Below are positions 11,300-20,997 of a stretch of 64,000 bases of DNA, piece after piece; the first letter of the stretch is position 1, and each line of letters begins with the position of its first letter. The stretch covers positions 11,465,819-11,529,818 of the forward strand of contig JAJEKV010000003.1 in assembly GCA_021234155.1 (NCBI GenBank), given 5' to 3'. Made by a program: the position numbers and the translations under genes. Source of the stretch: Isoetes taiwanensis (lineage: Eukaryota; Streptophyta; Lycopodiopsida; Isoetales; Isoetaceae). Under the pieces are notes generated by a model that saw only the letters and a list, made by a program, of their open reading frames with translations, made no database searches and had not been told where the DNA came from.

Positions 11300-12304
11300 G
11301 ACAAAGAACAATGGCGAATCGAGTTTACAGGTTATTCATCGTATTGTACATATACTACAATCACTATGCCCCATAACATGGCAATCCACTCTGATGAACA
11401 GGGGCTCATTCTTCTCCATTTCAATTAACTATGGGATCAATCTTTGCTACAACATAGTTAAGAGTGTGTTAACGTGGTTAAGAACATGTTAATTGGGCAT
11501 TTCTTTGATACAACCGAGGGGGCTTTATTGGCCTTCCAAGTTTGGCACCGTGACATGGCAACCCCTATATGTTCCATTGGGGCATATTATTAAACAATAA
11601 GTGCAAATGAAAATAGTATTAAACATTGTGTGTCTTCTTAAGAATTCAACGTTATATTGTGTACATTCTTTGAGGGGATTGACACAATGCCTTCTTTGTA
11701 GCAATTGAAAATCTGAAGTAGTTTTTTTTTTCTCGTGGTCTAATAATGTATTGTGCTTGCACTATATATACATATTGAACAAAACAAAGATGCATATTCA
11801 AGGTTGCATTATTCTTTTTGGTCTATTATAATGGTAAAACTGCCATTTAAATAGCCATAAAAGTTGTAGAATGAAAATTGCTTTCATACTGCTCTTTGCT
11901 ATATCTTTTGGATTGATTTTGTGTATCCCTCACTATCATCTTCTTGAGAATAATCATTCCAGCCATGAAGCTTTCATCTACTCGCTTTTGCTCTAGAAGA
12001 CAGCTGGCATCAATATCTAAACAATAAAGAGGGTCCGGTTAATACATGAATAATCAATGTGAACAACAATCGATCCATGGACAAATGTCTCTCGAAAATT
12101 TAACTCGATGGTTTGGCATTTTCGTCCCTAAAGCATGTAGATATAATTTCAACAACATTTATACAAATTGAATATGATAAGAAGATGCATGCAAAGAAAG
12201 TGAAATAGAAAACTCGAGCTTGTTTGCCCAAGCAAGAAAAACAATTGCAGAGAGCACAAATAGTCGCACCTGATACCCTTTAAATGCTCTAATATACATC
12301 CGCA
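11300..12304. other. No supported gene
   Basis: AT-rich sequence. One minus-strand stretch, about 12015-11930, has an acceptor-like TTGTTTAG followed by IDASCLLEQKRVDESFMAG, which could be a further exon scrap. I do not recognise it. Confidence 0.3.
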
Positions 12305-12930
12305 TTAGAGAGCTTTAAATTCAGCAAGAAACCGACACTTATACCTTAACTCAAATTGCAACAAATGCAGGTTGGCCTCTAGATGCGTAATATTTTCTTG
12401 CAAAACTCAGAGAACATGAATAAAAGAACTGGGTCCCATGATGATCTTCCAAAGATTGTTTTGGATGCAACACCTAAATCCATCATTGCAAAGGGTTTAT
12501 CCGTGAAGCTAAAGAAAGAAGAAAGAGCAAGGCATCCCGACTAACTACCTCGCAAATCTCAAGAAGAACGAAATGGGCAATTAATTCCTTTGCCAATATT
12601 CTTCTCGGTCTATCAACCCCTACTGAATGTTGCACCTAAACTCGTCGCAAGCATGATCCAAAGGCAATCTATGGGATATAGTACCGCAAAAAACATTCGG
12701 GGGATATTAGAGAGCTTTAAATTCAGCCATAAGAAACTGACACTTATACCTTGGCTAAAATTGCAACAAATGCAGGCTGGCCACTCCAGATGCAGAATAT
12801 CTGGCGGTACTGTAGTACATGAATAAAAGAACTGCATAGAGGCTAGACCTCATGATGATCTTCCAATATTGTTTTGGATGCAACACCTAAATCCATCATT
12901 GCAAAGGGTTATCTGTGAAGCTAAAGAAAC
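12305..12930. repeat. Direct duplication, two about 215-bp copies 404 bp apart
   Basis: The segment 12305-12520 (TTAGAGAGCTTTAAATTCAG ... GTGAAGCTAAAG) returns at 12709-12930 with moderate divergence and small indels. The middle part, about 12515-12690, has its own relative at 16727-16880 (AAGAGCAAGGCAT ... GACTAACTACCT ... TTAATTCCTTTG). The flanks, AAACAATTGCAGAGAGCACA at 12238 and 17036, are also shared. This implies a dispersed repeat whose parts were reshuffled locally. Confidence 0.75.
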
Positions 12931-13020
12931 AAGGCTGCGCACGGAGGGTTGCCCTCCGTGACTCGAGGGTGAAGTGGCTTAAATCATACTTCAACACAAT
13001 CAATCAAAAATGCTACTTCA
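12925..13020 (+). mobile_element. SINE tail fragment
   Basis: AACAAGG, CTGCGCACGG and the CGGAGGGTTGCCCTCCG hairpin are followed by GTGGCTTAAATCATACTTC and TCAATCAAAAATGCTA, matching the 3' half of the SINE at 3.3 kb. The tRNA-like head is missing. Confidence 0.65.
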
Positions 13021-15050
13021 AAACAATACAATACTTGATACTTGATTCTTGTTTTCAACAAGAATTTGACCCTTGATCCCTAAAATATTATTCTAGGTCT
13101 GGAAAGGGCCAATTCAAGCCTACGCAATTTACCTCTTGCAGATTGAACTCCTCCTTGTTTCTCTGATGAATAACTCAAATGCCTGCAGCCTTTGGCAGCC
13201 CCAATGCCACATTATCATCTAATACTTATGTACAGGCTGCATCCTTATCCTTGCAACTCCTCCTCAGCCTGTACCTACTTGTGCTTTACACTAGTTTAAA
13301 TTCCGTAACACCTTACTGAGCATATCTACTTGCTTTGATACCGTTGTTAGTTCTCAGTAAATAGCCTAATCACAATCATATCCCTCAAGAAATCACACAG
13401 GATCTCCGTGGATATTAATATAATATATATCTATCTGTCCTAACCTTTAGCTTCCAGAATGACTTCCAAGAATAAGTGGTAGGCTCTACATTTTTACACT
13501 TCTATAAGATCGCCTCGGTTTCTTCCAAATAGGTGTCGACGACAAAAAGCACAAACACTTACACCAAGTCGGACCTCTAGTAAAAAAAAAAAATAAAGCA
13601 CATTGGGAAACCTTTCTAACAAAGGCCGTGCAAAAAAGCATATACCAAGTTCTTAATGCACCGATGCCCCTTGTCATGTGTAAGACTCTTGTACAATTCA
13701 AAGTGGTGTGAGAGGAGTATCATCGAATGTTCTCATTAAACATGCAATTTTGCCTATGAAAATTTTAGTCAAATTTCAAAAGTTCAATGCTATTATTACG
13801 CCCTAGACTTTGATGCACACAAAGAATCGGATATGAATGCAGAGACACCACTAGACATTATAAACTATTATTTACAATTTTGGCGTTCGGTTACGTGGAC
13901 AACTGTTTTGTTCGAATTAAAAAATAACACAAACATGCATTTTACATCTATATCAAACATTGTGTAGGCCACGTCTGAAAGCTCCAATTGTTCATTTTAG
14001 AATAGATAGACGTGAACTAACTCCTTAAACATGATAATACAATTCATTCCATGTTGCTTTCAATATGCACATGTACTATAGGAGAGGGACATTGTAATAA
14101 GAAAATAGCACTAGCATCACACCACTTATCACAGATCCTGAAGCTAGGTCGCGTGGTTGAGAACACAAAAATTCGCCACCACATGGAAAAAACTTATAAT
14201 GATTTTGGAACATAAATATGGGATAACATACAAAAGGCAGTAAATCATGCAGTAAAAGCTGGAAGCTCTTAAATCCTCGGTCAGCAGGCTCTTCGCCCTG
14301 TTTGAAAGCTCTTGTCTAGTTTTTTCAAATTGCTGCTTTGGCATGGTCAGACAGTAGAATTTAAGCTGTAAATGGTATCGGACCAAAGCAATACACCAAA
14401 GCAAGGTTCCATACAGCTTTGCACCAGAGCAAGGCTTAAATGCCTCTCATTATCTATCACATTGAAACAGACAATTGGATGGGATAGGGATAGCCGTACA
14501 ACAAGCACAACAAGCTCTTTTACCTTCCTGCAATAGCTATTGAGAAGAAAAACCACATCAGTAAAGTCCACATAACATCAGTATTGCAGTAATGCAACAA
14601 CATACATGATGGATTGCCTACTAGATAGTAAGCTCCTCATATACCTTACCCTAAAAAATGGGCCATCAAATGATTTTTTCTTGCAAAACTTGTCTAAGGA
14701 ATTCAACTTCTGCTATAATGATTAAGACAGTCAGATGAAAGCACTAAATATAATTCTAACAAATAGGCAAACATGCTAATATGGATGACATATAGGGTAT
14801 CACAGCATGCTAACATGAAAATCTCGCATGATATATTATCTCTTTCTCCTACGGGGAAGACATTAAATCTCTTTACATACATCTGTGACCATTTCATTAT
14901 CTTCAGCACCACTTCTTCAATTTCTTTAGTTCGTGACCCCAAGCAGTGCCATTCCTCCAATATAATGGGCACATGAGCCCATAATTTAAAACTATAACGT
15001 TTATACATTTAAACTCACGCTGAAAACAATACAACAACAGCTTCTCACGA
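13021..15050. other. No supported gene
   Basis: Short frames on both strands. A minus-strand frame at 15008-14703 contains TKEIEEVVLKIMKW and another at 14571-14347 contains KVKELVVLVVRLSLSHP. They look protein-like but match no family I can name and lack clear splice sites. Confidence 0.35.
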
Positions 15051-15059
15051 GAGACAAAC

Positions 15060-15370
15060 CTGCAGATTGTTAGTCGCAGTAGACTGATCCCTGAGTGGTG
15101 AATCCATGACTATGAAGTTTTGCTTGGCCCATTGAATAAAAATTCCTGTCCCCACAGCAAGAATGCATTGGGTTTACATGTGAATCCTTTGTCAAATGCT
15201 GCAAAATATGCGCACATATCTTTAAGCAATGCTATAGTTCCATCTGCAATGCCAGATTTCTTCAAATAATCTGCATGGCATGTCTAGTTGCTAGTGTAGA
15301 TGGAGATTTTCGTCCATTTAAAACAGTTACTAATACAACAAGCCTTGCAACCAATCTCTTACACATACTA
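15060..15370 (-). pseudogene. Coding-like fragment of an unidentified gene
   Basis: The minus strand reads, in two or three frames, CKRLVARLVVLVTVLNGRK, then YLKKSGIADGTIALLKDM and CAYFAAFDKGF, then VGTGIFIQWAKQNFIVMDS. Amino-acid composition and frame length look like real protein, but frames change at least twice and no family comes to mind. It is directly downstream, in transcription direction, of the CBF-domain pseudogene and could be part of a different fragment in the same cluster. Confidence 0.35.
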
Positions 15371-15429
15371 TCTAAAGAGGTAGGAAAGTAACTTACATAT
15401 AAAGAAATGCATATTTCTGTGATTTTAGC

Positions 15430-15960
15430 GCATCAATGCTGCAGTTTGAAGCAGGTATTTGGCAGAAGTCCAAGTGGTTGATGCCCCAACTGTTTTAACT
15501 TCCGATCAGGTAACAAGCTATTATGGTAGATCAAGAAATTAGTGCAAATTTGGTTTGCAAAATAATGAGACTTCTTAATCAATATTTGTCTCACCTAGTA
15601 ATAAATAATCCCTTCAGCACATCCATGGCTACAACATGTCTTTTTCCACCCTTTGAAGCCACCATTCCTACAAACATGCTCACTCATTTAAGCAAAAGGC
15701 ATATAAAATTTATTTGCCAAACAAACAAGTCTTAATAGTTCACCTAAAAGGGCATCAAGGGTCTTAATGTTGGCAATTGGATTGTCTTGTATGGTTACAG
15801 TCATTGCTGCTACTTTATCAGCTGAAGTACCGGACCAAGGCGATCCATAACCCATTGCATATTGGGATCACTCGACGCAATTTTTCATATTCGAGGTTAC
15901 CTTGGTCAATAACATCTCAGCTTTTGTCATTTTCTCGAATCATCAAGTCATCTAGCGCTA
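15430..15960 (-). pseudogene. NOC1/CEBPZ-type CBF-domain protein, pseudogene fragment
   Basis: Three minus-strand exons with good borders encode the start of the CBF/Mak21 region of NOC1-like proteins (CEBPZ in animals), which help export pre-60S ribosomes. The exon ending at 15744 reads SADKVAAMTVTIQDNPIAN and LDALLG. The exon 15667-15595 reads MVASKGGKRHVVAMDVLKGLF between AG and GT, phase 1 to phase 2. The exon starting at 15517 reads LLPDRKLKQLGHQPLGLL, then runs into a stop. Upstream, about 15930-15870, EYEKLRR is in another frame. The conserved tail of the domain is missing. Intact splice sites with frame damage mean an unprocessed pseudogene or captured fragment. Confidence 0.7.
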
Positions 15961-16605
15961 CATTTGTCGATCTAATGATAAGTCATGTCCTAATCTAAAA
16001 GTAGTTGCCAACCGTGAAGCGGCCTCAAACCAACGAAAATTTGAAGTCTCGATGTCCGAAAATATCATGTGGCCCACGTGTTTCCGAACCTAGCAAGTCC
16101 ATCAAAAGATTCTCAAACCCCCCAAGATGTATGTTCATGCTTCCGAGGACCACTAGTCCTATCCTTGAGATTGGGCCCATCGGGTTAAGCCCTTCTCCTT
16201 TGAATTTAGAGTGAAACTTCGATTAGGTATCCTCTTTGCAACCTTAAGCTTTTTGCAGAAAGACCCCATCATTAGAGGCTTGCTTCCTCTTCCGATTAGT
16301 CAGTAAGTTTAAATAGGACCTTTCTTCAAAAATCCGCATCATTGAATCCGGATGATGAAAATCCCAACCCTAATCAAGAAAGGATGCAACTTCTACCGCA
16401 GCCAGTGGCCGAGAGGCCTTCATTTTGGCAAATCGTCATCACTATGCCAGCTGGAATCATTTCTCAAGTTTATCTCCCATCTACAGCCCAATTCTAGGGT
16501 ATCGGACCAACATTCGAGCGACATCCATCAATGCTGCAGCCTCGAGCAAGGAGCGAGCACCGGTTTCCCGGTTTCCACAGTTCCTCTCCAGCAACAGGGG
16601 CAACC
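15961..16605. other. No supported gene
   Basis: A minus-strand stretch (about 16190-16040) reads LVVLGSMNIHLGGFENLLMDLLG and could belong to the same CBF-type gene or to another. The rest shows no recognisable coding or repeat structure apart from the beginning of the hairpin-tailed repeat. Confidence 0.3.
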
Positions 16606-16735
16606 GAGCATTTACAGCCTATGATGGGTTTTTAGCAGTCATTGGCATATTCTGGGTATATATTGGCATATACCTAGCATATGCCACAAACCCACCTCAA
16701 CAAGGGCTTGCCCCCTTAGGGGCAACCCAAAAAGA
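16606..16735 (+). repeat. Hairpin-tailed dispersed repeat, copy 1
   Basis: CATTTACAG...TTTTTAGCAGTCAT is followed by several GCATAT/ATATGCC motifs and a terminal stem-loop formed by GGGCTTGCCCCCTTAGGGGCAACCC, then CCAAAAAG. Copies 2 and 3 are at 17997 and 30505. The repeated ATATGCCAGCATATA motifs are themselves palindromic. Confidence 0.7.
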
Positions 16736-17996
16736 AAGAGCAAGGCATTTTGACTAACTACCTAAGTAATCTCGCAGTAATAAAATGGACAATTTAATTC
16801 CTTTGAAAATATTATTCCGGCCTACAAATCCTGACTGAATATTGCACATAATCTCTGTCTGCAAGCATCATCTAGTGCAATCTATAGTGGCCTTGAGCAG
16901 CTTGCTCCAGCAGCATAGCCAAGAGCAAGTAAGCAGTTATCCTGGACTCTAAATCCGTGGAACACCCTCAATATGAACGGCCTCTGTAGTACATTATCTG
17001 AGGTCTGACCCTCTCTATAATAAAATATGAAGCTGCAAAACAATTGCAGAGAGCACACAAAATCAAGCTCCTGCGAACGAAGCATGCTCATACGAACCGG
17101 GCTCCAAACTCTGGCGAACCATGCTCATACGAACCGTGCTCCGGCTCTGGGCGAATTTCAAGCTTTGGCATAAGCTTCCAATCCCTCCTCCTGGCCGAGG
17201 TCTCCCAGCCGAAAAAAGTTCATCAAATGCTCCAACCCTAATTAGCTGTTGGAGCAATGCTTTCTCACGCAAAATAAGAGCATATTGGTCGCGTACCTTG
17301 TTTTTGCATTAGGAGGTAGATGCAGGTCTCAGATATCGTAATGCTAATCCGGCTTCGTAAGATATTAGTTGACAAATTTGCCTTGTGATTTATTTGCCAT
17401 GTGGCGTGGATAAATCGATGCCATATCCGAAGATCTGGCCGCTTCGAAATGGCCCCTTTGGCCGGTACTCTCGAGAGACGCCATAGCCATCCTGGGAAGA
17501 AATTGTACAAATAAGAAGCCGGTTTACAATAAGGATCGGGTCGGATTTTGCCATCTCATGAGATAGCTCTAATGCACTAAAAATACCTGTTCAACTGTTC
17601 TTCAGCAAACATTTTAGCAACATGGAATCCTTGTAGGCCTTCTGCTTCTCCAAATAACCCTATAACGGCCATGGCTGCATGACAGTGCCTAATCCGACCG
17701 TGTTTGCAGCTCTCCCAGGCGCCGCTGCAACTACTACGCCCGTTTTAGTGGGCAGATCGTGCATGTAAAACTGCAGATTCGTTTGCTTCCAAGCCTTCAA
17801 AATCCATTTCAACCAAAGAACGGCTGCATTACCTTGCTCAAATCCGTGTGGCCTTGCTTACCTAATGCTCATCTGAATCACGGAAGATGCAAGAAGAATC
17901 ATGCAAGAATCCCAGAAGGTTCAAGAAGCTTGCTTCAAAGATCCAAGAAGCTTGCTTCTGGCAGCTATGGCACAGAATGCCGATTAGCTGGATGAC
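16736..17996. other. Repeat-derived and unassigned sequence
   Basis: 16736-16880 belongs to the repeat also seen at 12515-12690. Around 17085-17150 the motif CATGCTCATACGAACC occurs twice, 35 bp apart. The remainder shows no supported gene. Confidence 0.4.
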
Positions 17997-18127
17997 CGAC
18001 CATTTACAGGCAGCAACCAGTTTTTAGCAGTCATCAGCATATGCTAGGTATATGCCAGCATATACTTGAATATGCCCACATACCCACATAAACGAGGGTT
18101 TGCCCCCCTAGGGGCAACCCAAAAAAA
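17997..18127 (+). repeat. Hairpin-tailed dispersed repeat, copy 2
   Basis: CATTTACAGGCAG...TTTTTAGCAGTCAT, then ATATGCCAGCATATA and a terminal palindrome GGGTTTGCCCCCCTAGGGGCAACCC followed by an A run. It abuts an L1 fragment directly at GATATTTGTCTCC, the same L1 position at which the SINE at 3.3 kb interrupts another copy. Confidence 0.7.
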
Positions 18128-18400
18128 GATATTTGTCTCCAAAAGTGAACGTTGCTCATTTTAGCCAACACAACAGATTGCATATCCTTCTGAAAAGGTA
18201 ACGGATGCCTAGAAAAGAATGCGGCAAAGTGAATATGAAGGTGTTGCTTTAGCTGCACCGGGTCAAAAACCTCCGGGCCATTTGATAAAAGAAGAGAATT
18301 AACCGAAGTTGTCATCCGCCTCCCTTTTAGCAGCCCTAAAAAGGAATTGTGAACACCTATCACCAACTTGAACTATTGTAAACCAGGCTCGGCTAAATTT
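18128..18400 (-). mobile_element. L1 family B fragment, segment between endonuclease and RT
   Basis: The minus strand reads FLGLLKGRRMTTSVNSLLLS, FDPVQLKQHLHIHFAAFFS and AKMSNVHFW, the usual linker just before the plant L1 reverse transcriptase. Its end (GATATTTGTCTCC on the plus strand) overlaps the upstream edge of the L1 fragment at 3.29 kb, so both are pieces of one family. Confidence 0.7.
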
Positions 18401-18762
18401 TCTTATGATCGATTTGCAGATAATTCCAGTACAAACCAGCTCCGGCTGCTGCATGCATGATTTCAATTGAACAACTAGTGCTCACCGGTTCATACGGTTT
18501 TCACATGGTTACTTCTCAATATTTGATCCTAACTCTCAAATTATTTCCTCCATGAATCTCCACCTTCCATTTGACATATTTGTGGCATGGTCTAATTTCC
18601 CCCCTCCATCCCCATGGTAACCCAAAAATAAACAACTTACAACCCATGGTTTGCCCTTGGAATGGCGTAGCGGTTACGTAGGAAAAGAGGATGCCTTTCT
18701 GAAGCAGAAAAGGGCCAGAGAGGCTCTATACAAGGTTGCTTGTATCGAATCTGAGAATAGCT

Positions 18763-19989
18763 ATGGCAGGTCTCTCCCTTAGATGTGGCGACTGCGGTCT
18801 GCAGCTGAGAAGCGTGGAGGAAGCACAGGAACATGCAGAGCTTAGCGGACATGCTAACTTCTCCGAATCTACAGAAGCGGTGCTCAATCTTGTCTGCGCG
18901 GAATGTGGTAAGCCTTGTAGATCTAAAACTGAAACTGATCTTCATACAAAGAGAACTGGCCATACCCAATTCCAAGACAAAACCCTAGAAGCTGCCAAGC
19001 CAGTTGTTCTTGAGGTCCCTAAGCAAGCAACCAATTCTGAGACTCCTGAGAGCCAAGATGCTGAGGAAGGTGAGTTGGTTGTTCCTGAAGTTAATAAGGA
19101 TTTGCTAGCAGAACTTGAAGGAATGGGTTTCTCAAATGGAAAGTCGATTAGGGCTTTGTATGTGTCAGGGGCATCAGATCTAGAAACTGCCATTAATTGG
19201 ATTGTTGAGCATGAGAATGATCCTGATATTGATGAGATTCCTAGGGTTTCTGCTAAGCAAGCAAGTAAACAGAAGATTGCATTGGCTCCTGAAGAAGCCA
19301 AAGCCAAGCTTCAAGAATTGCGTGAGCGTGCCAAGAAGAAGAAAGAGGAGGAGGAGAGGAGGATGGAGAGGGAAAGGGAAAAAGAGCGCATCAGGATTGG
19401 GAAAGAGTTGCTAGAGGCAAAGAGAAAGGAGGAAGATAATGAACGGCAGCGGATTTTGATGTTGAGAAAGGCTGAGAAGGAGGAGGAGAAGAGGGCTAGA
19501 GAAAAGATTAGAAAGAAACTTGAAGAGGACAAGGCAGAGAGGAGACGTAAGCTCGGGTTGCCAGCCGAGGATCCAAAACCTGCAGCTTCGGTCGCCCCAG
19601 TTGTAGAAAAGAAGTCTGCATTGCCAATCAAACCTGCAAGTAGAGCAGAGCAAATGCGAGACTGCTTGCGGATAATGAAACAGGTATACAAAGATGATGA
19701 TGCCAAGGTTAAGAAAGCATTCCAAACATTGCTCACCTTTGTGGGAAATGTGGTGAGATCACCAGACGAAGAGAAATATCGTAAGATTCGTTTGAGTAAT
19801 CAGTCATTTCAAGAACGTGTAGGTACAGTAGAAGGAGGTTTGAAATTCTTAGAATTGTGTGGCTTTGAAAAGGATCAGGTCGGTGAGTTTATATTTCTTT
19901 CACGGGACAAAGTGGATGTTGTTCTCCTTAATACAGCAGGTGGTGAACTGAATTCTGCTATAACAAATCCTTTCTTTGGGGTTCTATAA
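18763..19989 (+). CDS. Zinc finger, UBA and PUB domain protein, intronless
   Basis: Predicted 408 residues. Two C2H2-like fingers open the protein (C8, C11, H24, H30 and C45, C48, H61, H67). A UBA domain follows at about 110-160 with the MGF loop (EGMGFSNGKSIRAL), expected to bind ubiquitin. Residues about 185-275 are Lys/Glu/Arg-rich and probably one long helix. A PUB domain fills about 290-400 (MRDCLRIMKQVYKDDD, NQSFQERVGTVEGGLKFLELCGF); PUB domains bind the tail of the AAA ATPase p97/CDC48. This architecture is known in plant UBA/PUB proteins and suggests an adaptor in ubiquitin-dependent protein handling, likely in cytosol and nucleus. I chose the ATG at 18763, nine codons inside the open frame, because no earlier ATG is in frame. 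No introns or defects are seen. Confidence 0.9.
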   Translation: MAGLSLRCGDCGLQLRSVEEAQEHAELSGHANFSESTEAVLNLVCAECGKPCRSKTETDLHTKRTGHTQFQDKTLEAAKPVVLEVPKQATNSETPESQDAEEGELVVPEVNKDLLAELEGMGFSNGKSIRALYVSGASDLETAINWIVEHENDPDIDEIPRVSAKQASKQKIALAPEEAKAKLQELRERAKKKKEEEERRMEREREKERIRIGKELLEAKRKEEDNERQRILMLRKAEKEEEKRAREKIRKKLEEDKAERRRKLGLPAEDPKPAASVAPVVEKKSALPIKPASRAEQMRDCLRIMKQVYKDDDAKVKKAFQTLLTFVGNVVRSPDEEKYRKIRLSNQSFQERVGTVEGGLKFLELCGFEKDQVGEFIFLSRDKVDVVLLNTAGGELNSAITNPFFGVL

Positions 19990-20509
19990 TGAAGCTTATT
20001 TTTTTATTTATCAGCCATTGTAGTAGCAACCCTGTTACTGTTTTGCTTAGATCTATAAGTTCTTTGCAAAGCATGCAACTTATGCATTAGCTACAAAGTT
20101 CTTTGCTGAATCTTCGTAATATGTAATTCTGTCTTGAAAATGGGAGTCTTTGCATTTCCTATTTTTGTTTCATAAAGAGGTGAGACTCATTGTGCTCATT
20201 GAACTTGGGTTGTGTTTGGATTACTCATTCTTCCTTCCTTTTTTTGTTTCATAAAGAGGTGATTTGGATGCCCACTGTGGTCCCTATGTATATTTTGTGT
20301 TTCTTGCTATAACCAAATATCAGGGAATTCCATGCGACCAAATTGTGGCTTGGCATCCTGTCAAAAACTTCGAGCATGCACACATTTAGCACACATGTGC
20401 AGCAGGGTGTTAGCAACAACAGTACAAATCATGGCAGCATGACTTCTGTGTCCGAAGTATAGCATCCATAAACTGCTGCATTCCCTTAATGCAGCAAGTA
20501 AGATGCATT
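19990..20509. other. 3' flank of the UBA-PUB gene
   Basis: Probable 3' UTR and flank, AT-rich. TTTTGTTTCATAAAGAGGTGA occurs nearly identically near 20165 and 20240, a small local duplication. No canonical AATAAA is obvious close to the stop. Confidence 0.4.
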
Positions 20510-20547
20510 CTCTATATGTAGAATGCTGCTGCATTCTACATATAGAG
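20510..20547. repeat. Perfect inverted repeat, 17-bp arms, 4-nt loop
   Basis: CTCTATATGTAGAATGC (20510-20526) is followed after TGCT by its exact reverse complement (20531-20547). A third copy of one arm, CTCTATATGTAGAATG, lies at 20559-20574. It could fold as a hairpin in DNA or RNA, about 520 bp past the UBA-PUB stop codon. Confidence 0.9.
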
Positions 20548-20827
20548 ATGGAAGGACCTCTCTATATGTAGAATGTGGTAATTCCTTGTCTCTCAGATAT
20601 ATCTTCCTTTCATTTTGGATGGTTGGTCTGTTATGAGCCCTGATACTCTAGTGCTAACAGTTTTATCTTGAGAGATAGACATTTGATACAAGGATTAAGC
20701 CTTCCCATGGTACAGCAAGTAGCATAAGTAATCTACTTTATGCTACCCAACAAATGTTGTCTTCCTCAAGGTAAATGATTGAACAACAGATATGCTGGAA
20801 TGAGAAAGCAGCGTAAAGATAAGAACT

Positions 20828-20997
20828 TACCATAACTGCTGATACAGGATCTTCCCAATGAGTTCACTTTTTTCCGTCTCTGTTAGTTCATACAAATTGC
20901 AACCTGGGCAACTTACCATATCTGCTGATACAGGATCTTCCCAATGAGTTCACTTTTTTCCTTTTCTGTTAGTCCATACAAATTGCAACCTGGGCGG
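20828..20997. repeat. Tandem duplication of about 85 bp
   Basis: Two adjacent copies run from TTACCATA[A/T]CTGCTGATACAGG to AAATTGCAACCTGGGC. They differ at only a handful of positions, so the duplication is fairly recent. Confidence 0.9.

Noticed and set aside
16680-16735. Helitron 3' end
   Set aside because: The hairpin is right for a Helitron, but no CTRR follows within the expected distance in any of the three copies.
18736-18762. Earlier start for the UBA-PUB protein
   Set aside because: The upstream extension would need a TTG start. The first in-frame ATG, at 18763, gives MAGLSLRCGDC directly before the first zinc finger.
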